Source: Salmonella bongori NCTC 12419 (GTDB lineage: Bacteria; Pseudomonadota; Gammaproteobacteria; Enterobacterales; Enterobacteriaceae). From it: 64,000 nt of DNA. How positions within the stretch are numbered: position 1 is the first letter of the stretch; each line of letters starts with the position of its first letter. The position numbers and the translations under genes are program-made. Below the pieces are notes generated by a model, which made no database searches, was not told where the DNA came from, and saw only the letters and a program-made list of their open reading frames with translations. The stretch spans positions 930,001-994,000 of the forward strand of contig NC_015761.1 in assembly GCF_000252995.1 (NCBI RefSeq), read 5' to 3'. Below are positions 29,366 through 39,614 of this stretch, piece by piece.

Positions 29366-30050
29366 ACAAGTGATGCCGGTTAAGCTGGCGCAGGCGCTGG
29401 CGAATCCGTTATTTCCGGCGCTGGATAGCGCATTGCGTTCGGGCCGCCACATCGGGTTGGACGAACTGGATAATCATGCCTTTCTGATGGATTTTCAGGA
29501 ATACCTGGAAGAGTTTTACGCGCGTTATAACGTGGAACTGATTCGCGCGCCGGAGGGGTTCTTCTACCTGCGTCCACGTTCTACCACGCTTATCCCGCGC
29601 TCGGTGTTATCCGAACTGGATATGATGGTCGGTAAAATTCTTTGTTATCTCTATCTTAGCCCGGAACGCCTGGCCAACGAAGGGATCTTTACCCAGCAGG
29701 AGCTATACGATGAACTGCTCACCTTGGCGGACGAAGCCAAACTGCTGAAGCTGGTAAATAACCGCTCGACAGGATCTGACGTTGATCGTCAGAAATTGCA
29801 GGAAAAGGTGCGTTCTTCTTTGAACCGCCTGCGTCGTTTGGGCATGGTGTGGTTTATGGGCCACGACAGCAGCAAATTCCGCATTACAGAATCGGTCTTT
29901 CGCTTTGGCGCAGATGTTCGTACCGGCGACGATCCACGCGAGGCGCAGCGTCGCCTCATCCGCGACGGGGAAGCGATGCCGATTGAAAACCATCTGCAAC
30001 TCAATGATGAGACCGAAGAGAATCAGCCGGACAGTGGAGAGGAAGAATAA
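29346..30050 (+). CDS. mukE: Chromosome partition protein MukE
   Basis: A 234-residue KITE-type winged-helix subunit that binds the MukF linker and DNA. I place the start at 29346 (MSLTNIEQVMPVKLAQ), the family length; an in-frame extension to 29319 is rejected. The acidic C-terminal tail (NDETEENQPDSGEEE) is typical. It overlaps mukF by 20 bases and shares one base with mukB (TAATG junction). Confidence 0.97.
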   Translation: MSLTNIEQVMPVKLAQALANPLFPALDSALRSGRHIGLDELDNHAFLMDFQEYLEEFYARYNVELIRAPEGFFYLRPRSTTLIPRSVLSELDMMVGKILCYLYLSPERLANEGIFTQQELYDELLTLADEAKLLKLVNNRSTGSDVDRQKLQEKVRSSLNRLRRLGMVWFMGHDSSKFRITESVFRFGADVRTGDDPREAQRRLIRDGEAMPIENHLQLNDETEENQPDSGEEE

Positions 30051-33000
30051 TGATTGAACGCGGTAAATTTCGCTCGCTAACGCTGATTAACTGGAACGGT
30101 TTTTTTGCCCGCACCTTTGACCTTGATGAACTGGTCACGACGTTATCCGGGGGCAACGGCGCCGGAAAATCCACGACGATGGCGGCCTTCGTCACAGCGC
30201 TGATTCCGGATCTCACCTTACTACACTTTCGTAACACCACGGAAGCCGGCGCCACCAGTGGTTCGCGCGATAAAGGTCTGCACGGTAAGCTGAAGGCGGG
30301 CGTCTGTTACTCCATGCTCGACACCATTAATTCTCGCCATCAGCGGGTGGTGGTCGGCGTGCGTCTGCAGCAGGTTGCCGGGCGCGATCGCAAAGTGGAC
30401 ATTAAACCGTTCGCTATTCAGGGGCTGCCGATGTCGGTACAGCCGACACAACTGGTGACGGAGACATTAAACGAACGTCAGGCGCGCGTACTGTCGCTTG
30501 CTGAGCTGAAAGACAAGCTTGACGAGATGGAAGGCGTGCAGTTTAAGCAGTTCAACTCCATCACCGATTATCATTCGCTGATGTTCGACTTAGGGATTAT
30601 CGCCCGTCGTCTGCGCTCGGCTTCCGATCGCAGTAAATTCTATCGTTTGATAGAAGCCTCGCTGTACGGCGGGATTTCCAGCGCCATTACTCGATCGCTA
30701 CGCGACTATTTATTGCCGGAAAACAGCGGAGTGCGCAAGGCGTTCCAGGATATGGAAGCGGCGCTGCGCGAGAACCGGCTCACGCTGGAAGCGATTCGCG
30801 TGACCCAATCCGATCGCGATCTGTTTAAACATTTGATCAGCGAAGCCACCGATTATGTGGCGGCGGATTATATGCGCCATGCCAATGAGCGTCGGGTTCA
30901 CCTTGATCAGGCGTTGGCGTTCCGTCGCGAATGGTATACCTCTCGCCAACAGCTGGCGGCTGAGCAGTACAAGCATGTCGATATGGCGCGCGAGCTGGCG
31001 GAGCATAACGGTGCGGAGGGTTCCCTTGAAGCTGATTATCAGGCGGCGAGCGACCATTTGAACCTGGTGCAAACCGCTCTGCGTCAGCAGGAAAAAATTG
31101 AGCGCTATGAGGCGGATCTTGAAGAATTGCAGATTCGGCTCGAAGAACAAAACGAAGTGGTGGCAGAAGCCGCCGAAATGCAGGAAGAAAATGAAGCGCG
31201 CGCTGAAGCCGCCGAACTGGAAGTCGATGAACTCAAAAGCCAGCTTGCGGATTACCAGCAGGCTCTGGATGTACAGCAGACACGCGCGATCCAGTATAAC
31301 CAGGCGATATCGGCGCTCGCTCGCGCCAAAGAGCTTTGCCATCTGCCGGATCTCACCGCGGAAAGCGCCGCCGAATGGCTGGATACATTCCAGGCGAAAG
31401 AGCAGGAAGCCACAGAAAAATTGCTTTCGCTGGAACAAAAAATGAGCGTGGCGCAAACCGCGCATAGCCAGTTTGAGCAGGCTTACCAGTTGGTCGCGGC
31501 GATCAACGGCCCGCTGGCGCGTAGCGAGGCCTGGGATGTGGCGCGTGAGCTTCTGCGGGATGGCGTTAACCAGCGTCATCTGGCGGAACAGGTACAACCG
31601 CTGCGGATGCGTTTGAGCGAACTGGAACAGCGGTTGCGCGAGCAGCAAGAAGCTGAACGTCTGCTGGCGGAATTCTGTAAGCGCCAGGGCAAAAATTTTG
31701 ATATTGACGAACTGGAAGCGCTACACCAGGAACTTGAAGCGCGTATAGCGGCGCTGTCAGACAGCGTGGCGAATGCCAGTGAACAACGACTGGCACTGCG
31801 TCAGGAGCAGGAACAGCTTCAGTCGCGCATTCAGCACCTTATGCAGCGGGCGCCCGTCTGGCTGGCAGCGCAAAACAGCCTTAACCAGCTTAGCGAACAG
31901 TGCGGCGAAGAGTTTACCTCCAGCCAGGAAGTGACCGAATACCTGCAACAATTGCTGGAGCGTGAGCGCGAAGCCATTGTTGAACGCGACGAAGTTGGCG
32001 CGCGTAAAAATGCGGTTGATGAAGAGATCGAACGTTTAAGCCAGCCGGGCGGCGCGGAAGATCAGCGTTTGAATGCGTTGGCGGAGCGTTTTGGCGGGGT
32101 TCTGCTGTCGGAAATCTACGATGATGTCAGCCTTGAAGATGCGCCGTACTTTTCCGCGCTGTATGGCCCGTCGCGCCATGCGATCGTCGTGCCGGATTTA
32201 TCGCAAATTGCCGAACAGCTTGAAGGCCTGACCGATTGCCCGGAAGATCTGTACCTGATCGAAGGCGATCCGCAGTCTTTCGATGACAGCGTATTCAGCG
32301 TTGACGAGCTGGAAAAGGCAGTGGTAGTGAAAATTGCCGACCGCCAGTGGCGCTATTCGCGCTTCCCGTCACTGCCTATTTTTGGCCGTGCGGCGCGCGA
32401 GAACCGTATTGAAAGCCTCCATGCGGAGCGGGAAGTGCTTTCCGAACGCTTTGCGACGCTCTCGTTTGATGTTCAGAAAACCCAGCGTTTGCATCAGGCG
32501 TTCAGCCGTTTTATCGGTAGCCACCTTTCAGTCGCTTTTGAGGACGATCCGGAAGCGGAGATTCGCCGGCTGAACGGGCGTCGCGTCGAGCTGGAGCGTG
32601 CGCTGGCGACGCATGAAAATGACAACCAGCAGCAGCGCATCCAGTTTGAGCACGCAAAAGAGGGCGTTTCCGCGCTGAACCGTTTGCTACCGAGGCTGAA
32701 TTTATTGGCCGATGAAACGCTGGCCGATCGGGTTGATGAAATTCAGGAGAGACTGGATGAAGCGCAGGAAGCGGCGCGGTTTGTGCAGCAGTTTGGCAAC
32801 CAGTTAGCCAAACTGGAGCCAGTCGTTTCTGTTTTGCAAAGCGATCCGGAACAGTTCGAGCAGTTAAAAGAAGATTATGCGTGGTCCCAGCAAGTACAGC
32901 GCGACGCACGCCAGCAGGCTTTTGCGCTGGCTGAAGTCGTCGAGCGTCGGGCACATTTCAGTTATTCCGACTCGGCGGAAATGCTGAGCGGCAACAGCGA

Positions 33001-34516
33001 TCTGAATGAAAAACTGCGTCAGCGGCTGGAGCAGGCGGAAGCCGAGCGCACCCGCGCCCGCGAAGCCCTGCGAAGCCACGCCGCGCAGCTGAGTCAGTAC
33101 AACCAGGTGCTGGCCTCGCTAAAAAGCTCTTACGACACGAAGAAAGAGCTGCTTAATGATTTGCAACGCGAATTACAGGATATTGGCGTTCGCGCCGATA
33201 ACGGGGCGGAAGAACGTGCCCGTCTGCGTCGTGACGAACTGCATACCCAGTTGAGTAATAACCGTTCGCGCCGTAATCAGCTTGAGAAGGCGCTTACCTT
33301 CTGCGAAGCGGAGATGGATAACCTGACCCGTAAGCTGCGTAAGCTGGAGCGTGATTATCACGAAATGCGCGAGCAGGTCGTGACCGCGAAAGCCGGTTGG
33401 TGCGCAGTGATGCGGATGGTGAAAGATAATGGCGTAGAACGTCGTTTGCATCGCCGTGAACTGGCCTATCTGTCGGCGGATGAGCTGCGTTCTATGTCGG
33501 ATAAGGCGTTAGGCGCACTGCGTCTGGCGGTTGCGGATAACGAACATTTGCGCGATGTGTTGCGCTTGTCGGAAGATCCGAAACGTCCGGAACGTAAAAT
33601 CCAGTTCTTTGTGGCCGTTTATCAGCATCTGCGCGAACGTATTCGTCAGGATATCATTCGTACCGACGATCCGGTTGAAGCCATTGAACAAATGGAGATT
33701 GAACTGAGCCGTCTGACGGAAGAACTGACGTCGCGTGAGCAAAAACTGGCGATCAGTTCCCGGAGTGTGGCGAATATTATTCGTAAGACTATCCAGCGTG
33801 AGCAGAACCGTATCCGGATGCTAAACCAGGGCTTGCAAAGCGTTTCGTTTGGTCAGGTTAATAGCGTACGGTTAAACGTCAACGTGCGTGAGACGCACGC
33901 CACCCTGTTGGACGTGCTTTCAGAACAGCAGGAACAGCATCAGGATCTGTTTAACAGTAATCGTCTGACTTTCTCCGAAGCGCTGGCGAAACTGTATCAG
34001 CGTTTGAATCCGCAGATCGATATGGGGCAACGCACGCCACAGACCATTGGCGAGGAGTTGCTGGATTACCGTAACTACCTGGAAATGGAAGTTGAAGTTA
34101 ACCGTGGATCTGACGGCTGGCTACGGGCGGAATCCGGCGCGCTGTCGACCGGGGAAGCTATCGGGACCGGGATGTCGATTCTGGTGATGGTGGTGCAAAG
34201 CTGGGAAGACGAAGCGCGCAGGCTACGCGGGAAAGATATTTCGCCATGTCGCCTGCTGTTCCTCGATGAAGCGGCGCGTCTGGATGCGCGTTCTATCGCC
34301 ACGCTGTTTGAATTGTGTGAACGTTTACAGATGCAGCTTATTATCGCGGCGCCGGAAAATATCAGTCCGGAAAAGGGCACGACATATAAACTGGTGCGTA
34401 AAGTATTTCAGAATACTGAGCACGTGCATGTCGTTGGGCTACGTGGTTTTGCGCCGCAGTTACCGGAGATGCTTCCTGGTACCCCGGCAGAAGATGTGCC
34501 TTCAGAGGCGAGTTAA
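30050..34516 (+). CDS. mukB: Chromosome partition protein MukB (SMC-like ATPase)
   Basis: A 1488-residue SMC-like motor that folds and segregates the chromosome and binds topoisomerase IV. Head parts: Walker A GGNGAGKST (34-42, K40), signature ALSTGEAIGTG with S1366, Walker B LLFLDEAARLD with D1406 and E1407. Two long coiled-coil arms (about 290-650 and 790-1230) flank a hinge (about 650-785). Two residues longer than I remember for E. coli. It shares one base with mukE and ends before a hairpin terminator. In the cell it works with MatP (gene at 62145), which keeps it off the Ter region. Confidence 0.99.
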   Translation: MIERGKFRSLTLINWNGFFARTFDLDELVTTLSGGNGAGKSTTMAAFVTALIPDLTLLHFRNTTEAGATSGSRDKGLHGKLKAGVCYSMLDTINSRHQRVVVGVRLQQVAGRDRKVDIKPFAIQGLPMSVQPTQLVTETLNERQARVLSLAELKDKLDEMEGVQFKQFNSITDYHSLMFDLGIIARRLRSASDRSKFYRLIEASLYGGISSAITRSLRDYLLPENSGVRKAFQDMEAALRENRLTLEAIRVTQSDRDLFKHLISEATDYVAADYMRHANERRVHLDQALAFRREWYTSRQQLAAEQYKHVDMARELAEHNGAEGSLEADYQAASDHLNLVQTALRQQEKIERYEADLEELQIRLEEQNEVVAEAAEMQEENEARAEAAELEVDELKSQLADYQQALDVQQTRAIQYNQAISALARAKELCHLPDLTAESAAEWLDTFQAKEQEATEKLLSLEQKMSVAQTAHSQFEQAYQLVAAINGPLARSEAWDVARELLRDGVNQRHLAEQVQPLRMRLSELEQRLREQQEAERLLAEFCKRQGKNFDIDELEALHQELEARIAALSDSVANASEQRLALRQEQEQLQSRIQHLMQRAPVWLAAQNSLNQLSEQCGEEFTSSQEVTEYLQQLLEREREAIVERDEVGARKNAVDEEIERLSQPGGAEDQRLNALAERFGGVLLSEIYDDVSLEDAPYFSALYGPSRHAIVVPDLSQIAEQLEGLTDCPEDLYLIEGDPQSFDDSVFSVDELEKAVVVKIADRQWRYSRFPSLPIFGRAARENRIESLHAEREVLSERFATLSFDVQKTQRLHQAFSRFIGSHLSVAFEDDPEAEIRRLNGRRVELERALATHENDNQQQRIQFEHAKEGVSALNRLLPRLNLLADETLADRVDEIQERLDEAQEAARFVQQFGNQLAKLEPVVSVLQSDPEQFEQLKEDYAWSQQVQRDARQQAFALAEVVERRAHFSYSDSAEMLSGNSDLNEKLRQRLEQAEAERTRAREALRSHAAQLSQYNQVLASLKSSYDTKKELLNDLQRELQDIGVRADNGAEERARLRRDELHTQLSNNRSRRNQLEKALTFCEAEMDNLTRKLRKLERDYHEMREQVVTAKAGWCAVMRMVKDNGVERRLHRRELAYLSADELRSMSDKALGALRLAVADNEHLRDVLRLSEDPKRPERKIQFFVAVYQHLRERIRQDIIRTDDPVEAIEQMEIELSRLTEELTSREQKLAISSRSVANIIRKTIQREQNRIRMLNQGLQSVSFGQVNSVRLNVNVRETHATLLDVLSEQQEQHQDLFNSNRLTFSEALAKLYQRLNPQIDMGQRTPQTIGEELLDYRNYLEMEVEVNRGSDGWLRAESGALSTGEAIGTGMSILVMVVQSWEDEARRLRGKDISPCRLLFLDEAARLDARSIATLFELCERLQMQLIIAAPENISPEKGTTYKLVRKVFQNTEHVHVVGLRGFAPQLPEMLPGTPAEDVPSEAS

Positions 34517-34592
34517 CTATGCCAGCATACAGGTAGCGACTTTCGCAGATAAGCGTGGCAGCATCAGGCATTACGTCTGGTATCAGTTTCAG

Positions 34593-34614
34593 GGCGGCGA
34601 AAGCCGCCTTTTTC
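34593..34614 (+). terminator. Terminator of the muk operon
   Basis: Stem GGCGGC/GCCGCC with a GAAA tetraloop followed by TTTTTCTTT lies 77 bases after the mukB stop codon, a compact intrinsic terminator. Confidence 0.88.
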
Positions 34615-34825
34615 TTTATCTGAAAATCCGCTCTGAGCCGTGCATTTTCTTTAAACTTCTTTACATTAGGTTAGGCAAAAACGTATTGAACTTTATATAC
34701 TGGGATTAAGCCTGACGAGTGAGCAGGCGTACTCATCATACGAAACAGAAGCCTGGGGTGAGGTTGACCCGCGGCGCGGGCGACACGGTCATGCGGAGTA
34801 TGATAACAAAAACAGGGGACAAGGG
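34615..34825 (+). promoter_or_regulatory. ldtD leader with a candidate CpxR box
   Basis: The gap between the muk terminator and ldtD has no gene. TTTAA-N5-TTTAC (34650-34664) matches an inverted CpxR box (GTAAA-N5-GTAAA read on the other strand) with one mismatch. A -10-like TATACT lies at 34696-34701, so the box would sit near -50. ldtD is known to be induced by the Cpx envelope stress system in E. coli; the site itself is a candidate by eye. Confidence 0.4.
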
Positions 34826-36682
34826 ATGTTGCTTAACAAGATGTGTGGTCGTCTGACGGCAATCAGTTTATGCCTGGCCGTAACATTCGCTCCACTGTTT
34901 AATGCGCAGGCCGATGAGCCTGAAATGATACCTGGCGATGGTTCCGCTGTCGCTATTGGGCAGGCGGGCGCGTTATCGCAACCGCAGAAGCAGTCAGTCG
35001 CGACGGCGATCCTGACCGGGATTCAGCCGTTGCCGGAGGGGGTGGCAGCCGGGAAAGTCCGTGCTGATTTGCAAGCGCAGCTCCCTTCCGGTTATACGCC
35101 GGTCTATATGAGCCAACTGACATTACTTTATGCCGCGCGCGACATGAAGCCCATGTGGGAGAACCGCGATGCGGTAAAAGCTTTCCAGCAGCAGTTAGCG
35201 GAAGTAGCGATCGCTGGTTTCCAGCCGCAGTTTACCGCCTGGGTAGCGTTGCTGACCGATCCTGCCGTAAATGGTATGGCGCGCGATGTTGTGTTGTCAG
35301 ATGCTATGATGGGCTATCTTCATTTCATTGCGAATATCCCTGTCAAAGGCAGCCGCTGGTTATATAGCAACAAACCCTACGCGCTGGCGACGCCGCCAGT
35401 CTCGGTGATTAACCAGTGGCAAATGGCGCTGGAAGAGGGGCAGTTGCCAGCCTTTGTCGCCAGCCTGGCGCCACAGCATCCGCAATATGCGCCCATGCAT
35501 GACGCGTTGCTGAAGCTGGTGGCGGATTCTCGTCCATGGCCGCAGTTGAACAATACCGCGACGCTGCGTCCGGGGCAATGGAGTAACGATGTGCCCGCAC
35601 TGCGTGAAATATTGCAGCGTACAGGGATGCTGGACGGTGGCCCGAAGATAGCCTTACCCGGCGATGAGGCTTCTGATAGCGTAGTCGTCAGCCCCTCCGC
35701 CGCAAATGTCGAAACATCGGTGGCACAGCCGGTCGGGCAACAAACGGCCCGCCGCAGCAAGGCGGCAGCGGTACGCGCCGCCTACGATCGTGAGCTGGTT
35801 GAGGCAGTCAAACGTTTCCAGACATGGCAAGGTCTGGGGGCAGATGGTGTTATCGGCCAGGCAACACGTAACTGGCTCAATATGACGCCTGCGCAACGTG
35901 CAGGCGTATTGGCGTTGAATATCCAACGCTTACGCCTGCTGCCGGCAGAATTATCCACGGGTATTATGGTGAACATTCCCGCTTATTCGCTGGTCTACTA
36001 TCAGAATGGCAACCAGGTGCTGGCTTCGAGGGTGATCGTCGGGCGTCCCGATCGTAAAACGCCGATGATGAGCAGCGCGCTGAATAATGTGGTGGTGAAC
36101 CCGCCGTGGAACGTTCCGCCCACGCTTGCGCGTAAAGATATTTTACCGAAGGTGTGGAATGACCCAGGCTATCTGGAGCGCCATGGCTACACCGTGATGC
36201 GCGGCTGGAACAGTAAAGAAGCGATCGATCCGTGGCAGGTTGACTGGGCCACTATTACGCCATCGAATCTTCCGTTCCGTTTCCAGCAGGCACCCGGGGC
36301 GCATAATTCACTGGGGCGTTATAAATTTAATATGCCGAGTTCAGACGCGATATATCTGCACGATACGCCCAACCATACTCTTTTTCAGCGTGATGCCAGG
36401 GCGTTAAGTTCCGGTTGCGTGCGGGTCAATAAGGCCTCTGAACTGGCGAATATGCTATTGCAGGATGCAGGCTGGAATGACGCGCGAATCTCCGGCGCTC
36501 TGAAGCAAGGCGACACACGGTATGTGAATATCCGGCAGAACATTCCGGTTAATCTTTACTATCTGACCGCGTTTGTCGGCGCAGACGGTCGGATGCAGTA
36601 TCGTACAGATATTTACAATTACGATCTCACCGCGCGATCCAGCGCACAAATTGTGCCAAAGGTTGAACAATTAATCAGGTAA
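34826..36682 (+). CDS. ldtD: L,D-transpeptidase LdtD (YcbB)
   Basis: A 618-residue periplasmic enzyme forming 3-3 (mDap-mDap) crosslinks in peptidoglycan, giving beta-lactam tolerance and repairing the wall under LPS stress. Signal peptide (about 1-29, cleavage after NAQA), a scaffold domain, a peptidoglycan-binding domain (about 315-355, VKRFQTWQGLGADGVIG) and the YkuD catalytic domain with the active-site motif HDTPN...SSGCVRV, catalytic cysteine C531. It carries a three-residue longer scaffold than the E. coli protein as I recall it. mepK follows 272 bases later and is functionally allied (crosslink making and cleaving). Confidence 0.97.
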   Translation: MLLNKMCGRLTAISLCLAVTFAPLFNAQADEPEMIPGDGSAVAIGQAGALSQPQKQSVATAILTGIQPLPEGVAAGKVRADLQAQLPSGYTPVYMSQLTLLYAARDMKPMWENRDAVKAFQQQLAEVAIAGFQPQFTAWVALLTDPAVNGMARDVVLSDAMMGYLHFIANIPVKGSRWLYSNKPYALATPPVSVINQWQMALEEGQLPAFVASLAPQHPQYAPMHDALLKLVADSRPWPQLNNTATLRPGQWSNDVPALREILQRTGMLDGGPKIALPGDEASDSVVVSPSAANVETSVAQPVGQQTARRSKAAAVRAAYDRELVEAVKRFQTWQGLGADGVIGQATRNWLNMTPAQRAGVLALNIQRLRLLPAELSTGIMVNIPAYSLVYYQNGNQVLASRVIVGRPDRKTPMMSSALNNVVVNPPWNVPPTLARKDILPKVWNDPGYLERHGYTVMRGWNSKEAIDPWQVDWATITPSNLPFRFQQAPGAHNSLGRYKFNMPSSDAIYLHDTPNHTLFQRDARALSSGCVRVNKASELANMLLQDAGWNDARISGALKQGDTRYVNIRQNIPVNLYYLTAFVGADGRMQYRTDIYNYDLTARSSAQIVPKVEQLIR

Positions 36683-36954
36683 ATGAAGACGTTCTGGTAA
36701 ATATGTTGTCCTAATGTTTGGCTTCAACGGGGCGTTTCGCTGTAGACCCCCGTTGTTGCGGGGGGAGGGCCATCTTGACGCGGGCTTTATCGCCAGTTAA
36801 GGTGCCTTTCGTGCGCCAGAAGTGCATATACAACAACCTTTGAGTCGATGGCGTCGGCAGTCCTGGCCGCTCAGAAGCCTGTGCCCGCTGATATCTCACC
36901 TGCTTAAAGGTAGAAGTGTATTAACGATAACATTGACCTGTAGACCTGATTATC

Positions 36955-37503
36955 ATGGACAAATTTGACGCTAATCGCCGCAAGCTGCTGGCGCTTGGTG
37001 GTGTCGCTCTCGGCGCCGCCATCCTGCCCGCGCCAGCGTTTGCCACACTCTCGACCCCACGCCCGCGTATTTTGACGTTAAACAATCTCCATACCGGAGA
37101 GTCAATCAAGGCGGAATTTTTCGATGGAAGAGCCTACATTCAGGATGAATTAGCAAAGTTAAACCATTTTTTCCGTGACTATCGTGCGAATAAAGTCCGT
37201 TCAATCGATCCCCGCCTGTTTGATCAACTCTACCGACTGCAGGGGCTGTTAGGGACGCGTAAACCTGTGCAACTCATCTCGGGCTACCGCTCTCTTGATA
37301 CCAATAATGAATTACGCGCTCGTAGCAGTGGTGTAGCCAAAAAAAGCTACCATACGAAAGGACAGGCGATGGATTTTCATATTGAAGGCGTGGCGCTGAG
37401 CAATATTCGCAAAGCGGCGTTATCTATGGGCGCAGGTGGTGTAGGATATTACCCACGTAGTAACTTTGTGCATATTGATACCGGGCCGACGCGGCACTGG
37501 TAA
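36955..37503 (+). CDS. mepK: Murein DD-/LD-endopeptidase MepK, Tat-exported
   Basis: A 182-residue M15A/DUF882 peptidase that cuts 3-3 crosslinks made by L,D-transpeptidases and also 4-3 links. The N-terminus has a twin-arginine signal: R8-R9 in NRRKLLALGG, then a hydrophobic stretch and an AFA cleavage site near residue 30. Zinc-site residues are in KSYHTKGQAMDFHIEG and in FVHIDTGPTRHW at the C-terminus. gloC follows 27 bases later. In the upstream gap, CCCCCG (36747-36752) and CGGGGG (36759-36764) form a small hairpin. Confidence 0.95.
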   Translation: MDKFDANRRKLLALGGVALGAAILPAPAFATLSTPRPRILTLNNLHTGESIKAEFFDGRAYIQDELAKLNHFFRDYRANKVRSIDPRLFDQLYRLQGLLGTRKPVQLISGYRSLDTNNELRARSSGVAKKSYHTKGQAMDFHIEGVALSNIRKAALSMGAGGVGYYPRSNFVHIDTGPTRHW

Positions 37504-37530
37504 TCAGCGAGGCTTAATCAAAGGAGCTGT

Positions 37531-38178
37531 ATGAACTATCGTATTATTCCGGTCACCGCATTCTCCCAGAACTGCTCATTGATCTGGTGCGAGCAAACCC
37601 GGCTGGCGGCGCTGGTCGATCCGGGCGGCGACGCTGAGAAAATTAAACAGGAAGTGGACGCCAGTGGCGTGACGTTGATGCAAATTTTACTCACGCATGG
37701 GCATCTCGATCATGTCGGCGCGGCGAGTGAACTGGCGCAGCATTACGGCGTTCCTGTTATCGGTCCGGAAAAAGAAGATGAGTTCTGGCTGCAAGGTCTG
37801 CCAGCACAAAGCCGTATGTTTGGTCTGGAGGAGTGCCAGCCATTAACGCCTGACCGTTGGCTGAATGGAGGCGATCGCGTCAGCGTAGGGAATGTGACGT
37901 TACAGGTGTTACATTGTCCAGGGCATACGCCAGGACACGTGGTTTTCTTTGATGAGCAGTCGCAACTGCTCATCTCTGGCGATGTGATTTTCAAAGGCGG
38001 CGTTGGGCGCAGCGATTTTCCTCGTGGCGATCATCATCAGCTCATTGACTCAATTAAGCGTAAACTGTTGCCGCTTGGCGATGAGGTGACCTTTATTCCA
38101 GGACACGGCCCCCTCTCTACGCTCGGTGACGAGCGTCTGCATAATCCCTTCCTGCAAGATGAGATGCCGGTCTGGTAA
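37531..38178 (+). CDS. gloC: Hydroxyacylglutathione hydrolase GloC (type II glyoxalase)
   Basis: A 215-residue metallo-beta-lactamase-fold hydrolase acting on S-lactoylglutathione in methylglyoxal detoxification. The metal-binding motif THGHLDH is at residues 55-61, with further ligands in HCPGHTPGH, SGDVIF and IPGHG. Shine-Dalgarno AAAGGAG. Formerly ycbL. It probably shares a transcript with mepK and ends at a terminator facing aspC. Confidence 0.96.
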   Translation: MNYRIIPVTAFSQNCSLIWCEQTRLAALVDPGGDAEKIKQEVDASGVTLMQILLTHGHLDHVGAASELAQHYGVPVIGPEKEDEFWLQGLPAQSRMFGLEECQPLTPDRWLNGGDRVSVGNVTLQVLHCPGHTPGHVVFFDEQSQLLISGDVIFKGGVGRSDFPRGDHHQLIDSIKRKLLPLGDEVTFIPGHGPLSTLGDERLHNPFLQDEMPVW

Positions 38179-38184
38179 GCAGAA

Positions 38185-38214
38185 GAAAAAAGCCTGCAAT
38201 GTGCAGGCTTTTTT
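38185..38214. terminator. Bidirectional terminator between gloC and aspC
   Basis: A stem AGCCTGCA/TGCAGGCT with a three-base ATG loop is flanked by A6 on the left and T6 on the right, so it is an intrinsic terminator for both convergent genes. Confidence 0.92.
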
Positions 38215-38239
38215 GTCGGTTACGCCAGCCGACAGTTTT

Positions 38240-39430
38240 TTACAGTACCGCGACGATGGCTTCGCACAGCGGCGCCATATTATCCGGCGTCATGCCTGCC
38301 ACGTTTACGCGACCAGAAGCCACGGCGTAAATGCCAAATTCTTCACGCAGGCGCAATACCTGCTCTTTGGTCAGACCGCTGAATGAGAACATCCCGTTTT
38401 GCTTGATAATAAAGCTGAAATCACGGTTTGCACCTTTCTCCTGCAGGGTATTCACGAACAGTTGACGCATACGCTGAATACGCTGGCGCATATCCGTCAG
38501 CTCCTGTTCCCAGATGGCGCGCAGGGCGTCATTACTCAGAATAGTTGCAACAATAGACGCGCCGTGAGCTGGCGGATTGGAGTAGTTGGCGCGAATGGCT
38601 GATTTCATCTGGCTGAAGGCACAATCTACGGTTTTCGCATCAGCGGCAACTAATGTGCAGGCACCGACGCGCTCATTATATAAGCCGAAGTTTTTTGAGT
38701 AAGAACTGGCGACAATCAGTTCTTTATGCAGTGCGGCAAAGGCGCGCAGACCTTCCGCATCCTCTTCCAGACCGCGGGCAAAACCCTGGTAAGCAAAATC
38801 AAATAACGGCAACCAGCCTTTTTCGACAGAAAGCTGGGCCAGCGTTTGCCACTGTTCCAGCGTAGGATCAATCCCGGTTGGGTTGTGGCAGCAGCCGTGG
38901 AACAGAACCACGTCGCCAGCCTGCGCTTCGTTCAGGCTTTCCAGCAATGCGTCAAAATTCAGCGTGTGATTTTCCGCATCATAGTAAGCGTACTCACGGA
39001 CTTCCAGTCCAGCGGAGTTAAACACGCTTTTGTGGTTTGGCCAACTGGGATTACTCACCCATACCCGTTTTACCGGAGTATTTTTTGCCAGGAAGTCGGC
39101 GGCAACACGTAGCGCGCCAGTACCGCCAGGCGTTTGCGCCGTGCGCGCGCGTTTGTCGTTAATCAGTGCGCTACCTTTGCCAAACAGCAGTTCCTGGGTG
39201 CAGCGAGCAAACTCCGGAATACCGTCAATGCCGAGATAATTTTTTGTCGTTTCATTTTCCAGTAAATACTGCTCGGCTTTTTTAACGCTGGTGAGTACCG
39301 GTGTTTTGCCCGTTTCATCCTTATATACGCCAATGCCAAGGTTAATTTTCCCGGGACGGTCATCGGCGCGAAACAGATCGGCCAGGCCCAAAATCGGGTC
39401 GGCAGGAGCGGCGGTTATGTTCTCAAACAT
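38240..39430 (-). CDS. aspC: Aspartate aminotransferase
   Basis: A 396-residue PLP-dependent class I aminotransferase interconverting aspartate/oxaloacetate and glutamate/2-oxoglutarate, with activity on aromatic amino acids. The Schiff-base lysine is K246 in SSYSKNFGLYNERVG; the FHGCCHNPTGID substrate/cofactor stretch is present. Leftward, between gloC and ompF; the strong ompF terminator lies just upstream. Confidence 0.99.
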   Translation of the reverse strand: MFENITAAPADPILGLADLFRADDRPGKINLGIGVYKDETGKTPVLTSVKKAEQYLLENETTKNYLGIDGIPEFARCTQELLFGKGSALINDKRARTAQTPGGTGALRVAADFLAKNTPVKRVWVSNPSWPNHKSVFNSAGLEVREYAYYDAENHTLNFDALLESLNEAQAGDVVLFHGCCHNPTGIDPTLEQWQTLAQLSVEKGWLPLFDFAYQGFARGLEEDAEGLRAFAALHKELIVASSYSKNFGLYNERVGACTLVAADAKTVDCAFSQMKSAIRANYSNPPAHGASIVATILSNDALRAIWEQELTDMRQRIQRMRQLFVNTLQEKGANRDFSFIIKQNGMFSFSGLTKEQVLRLREEFGIYAVASGRVNVAGMTPDNMAPLCEAIVAVL

Positions 39431-39559
39431 GACGAGGTTCCATTGTAGTTACAGAAGGGAAATCCGCTATCAGGTTAACGGCAGATTTACAAAATGCCAA
39501 CCATTAGCGATAAAAAGCCCGCCTGTTTTTGAAAGACGCACATTTTCTCTAAGAGACAT

Positions 39560-39589
39560 AAAAAAACAGGACCGAAGTCCTGTTTTTGG
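39560..39589 (-). terminator. Terminator of ompF
   Basis: On the minus strand a 7-bp stem ACAGGAC/GTCCTGT closed by the extra-stable TTCG loop is followed by a T run; the other flank is also T/A-rich. It lies 26 bases after the ompF stop codon. Confidence 0.93.
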
Positions 39590-39614
39590 GGCATAAAACA
39601 AAGGGGTCTGCTGG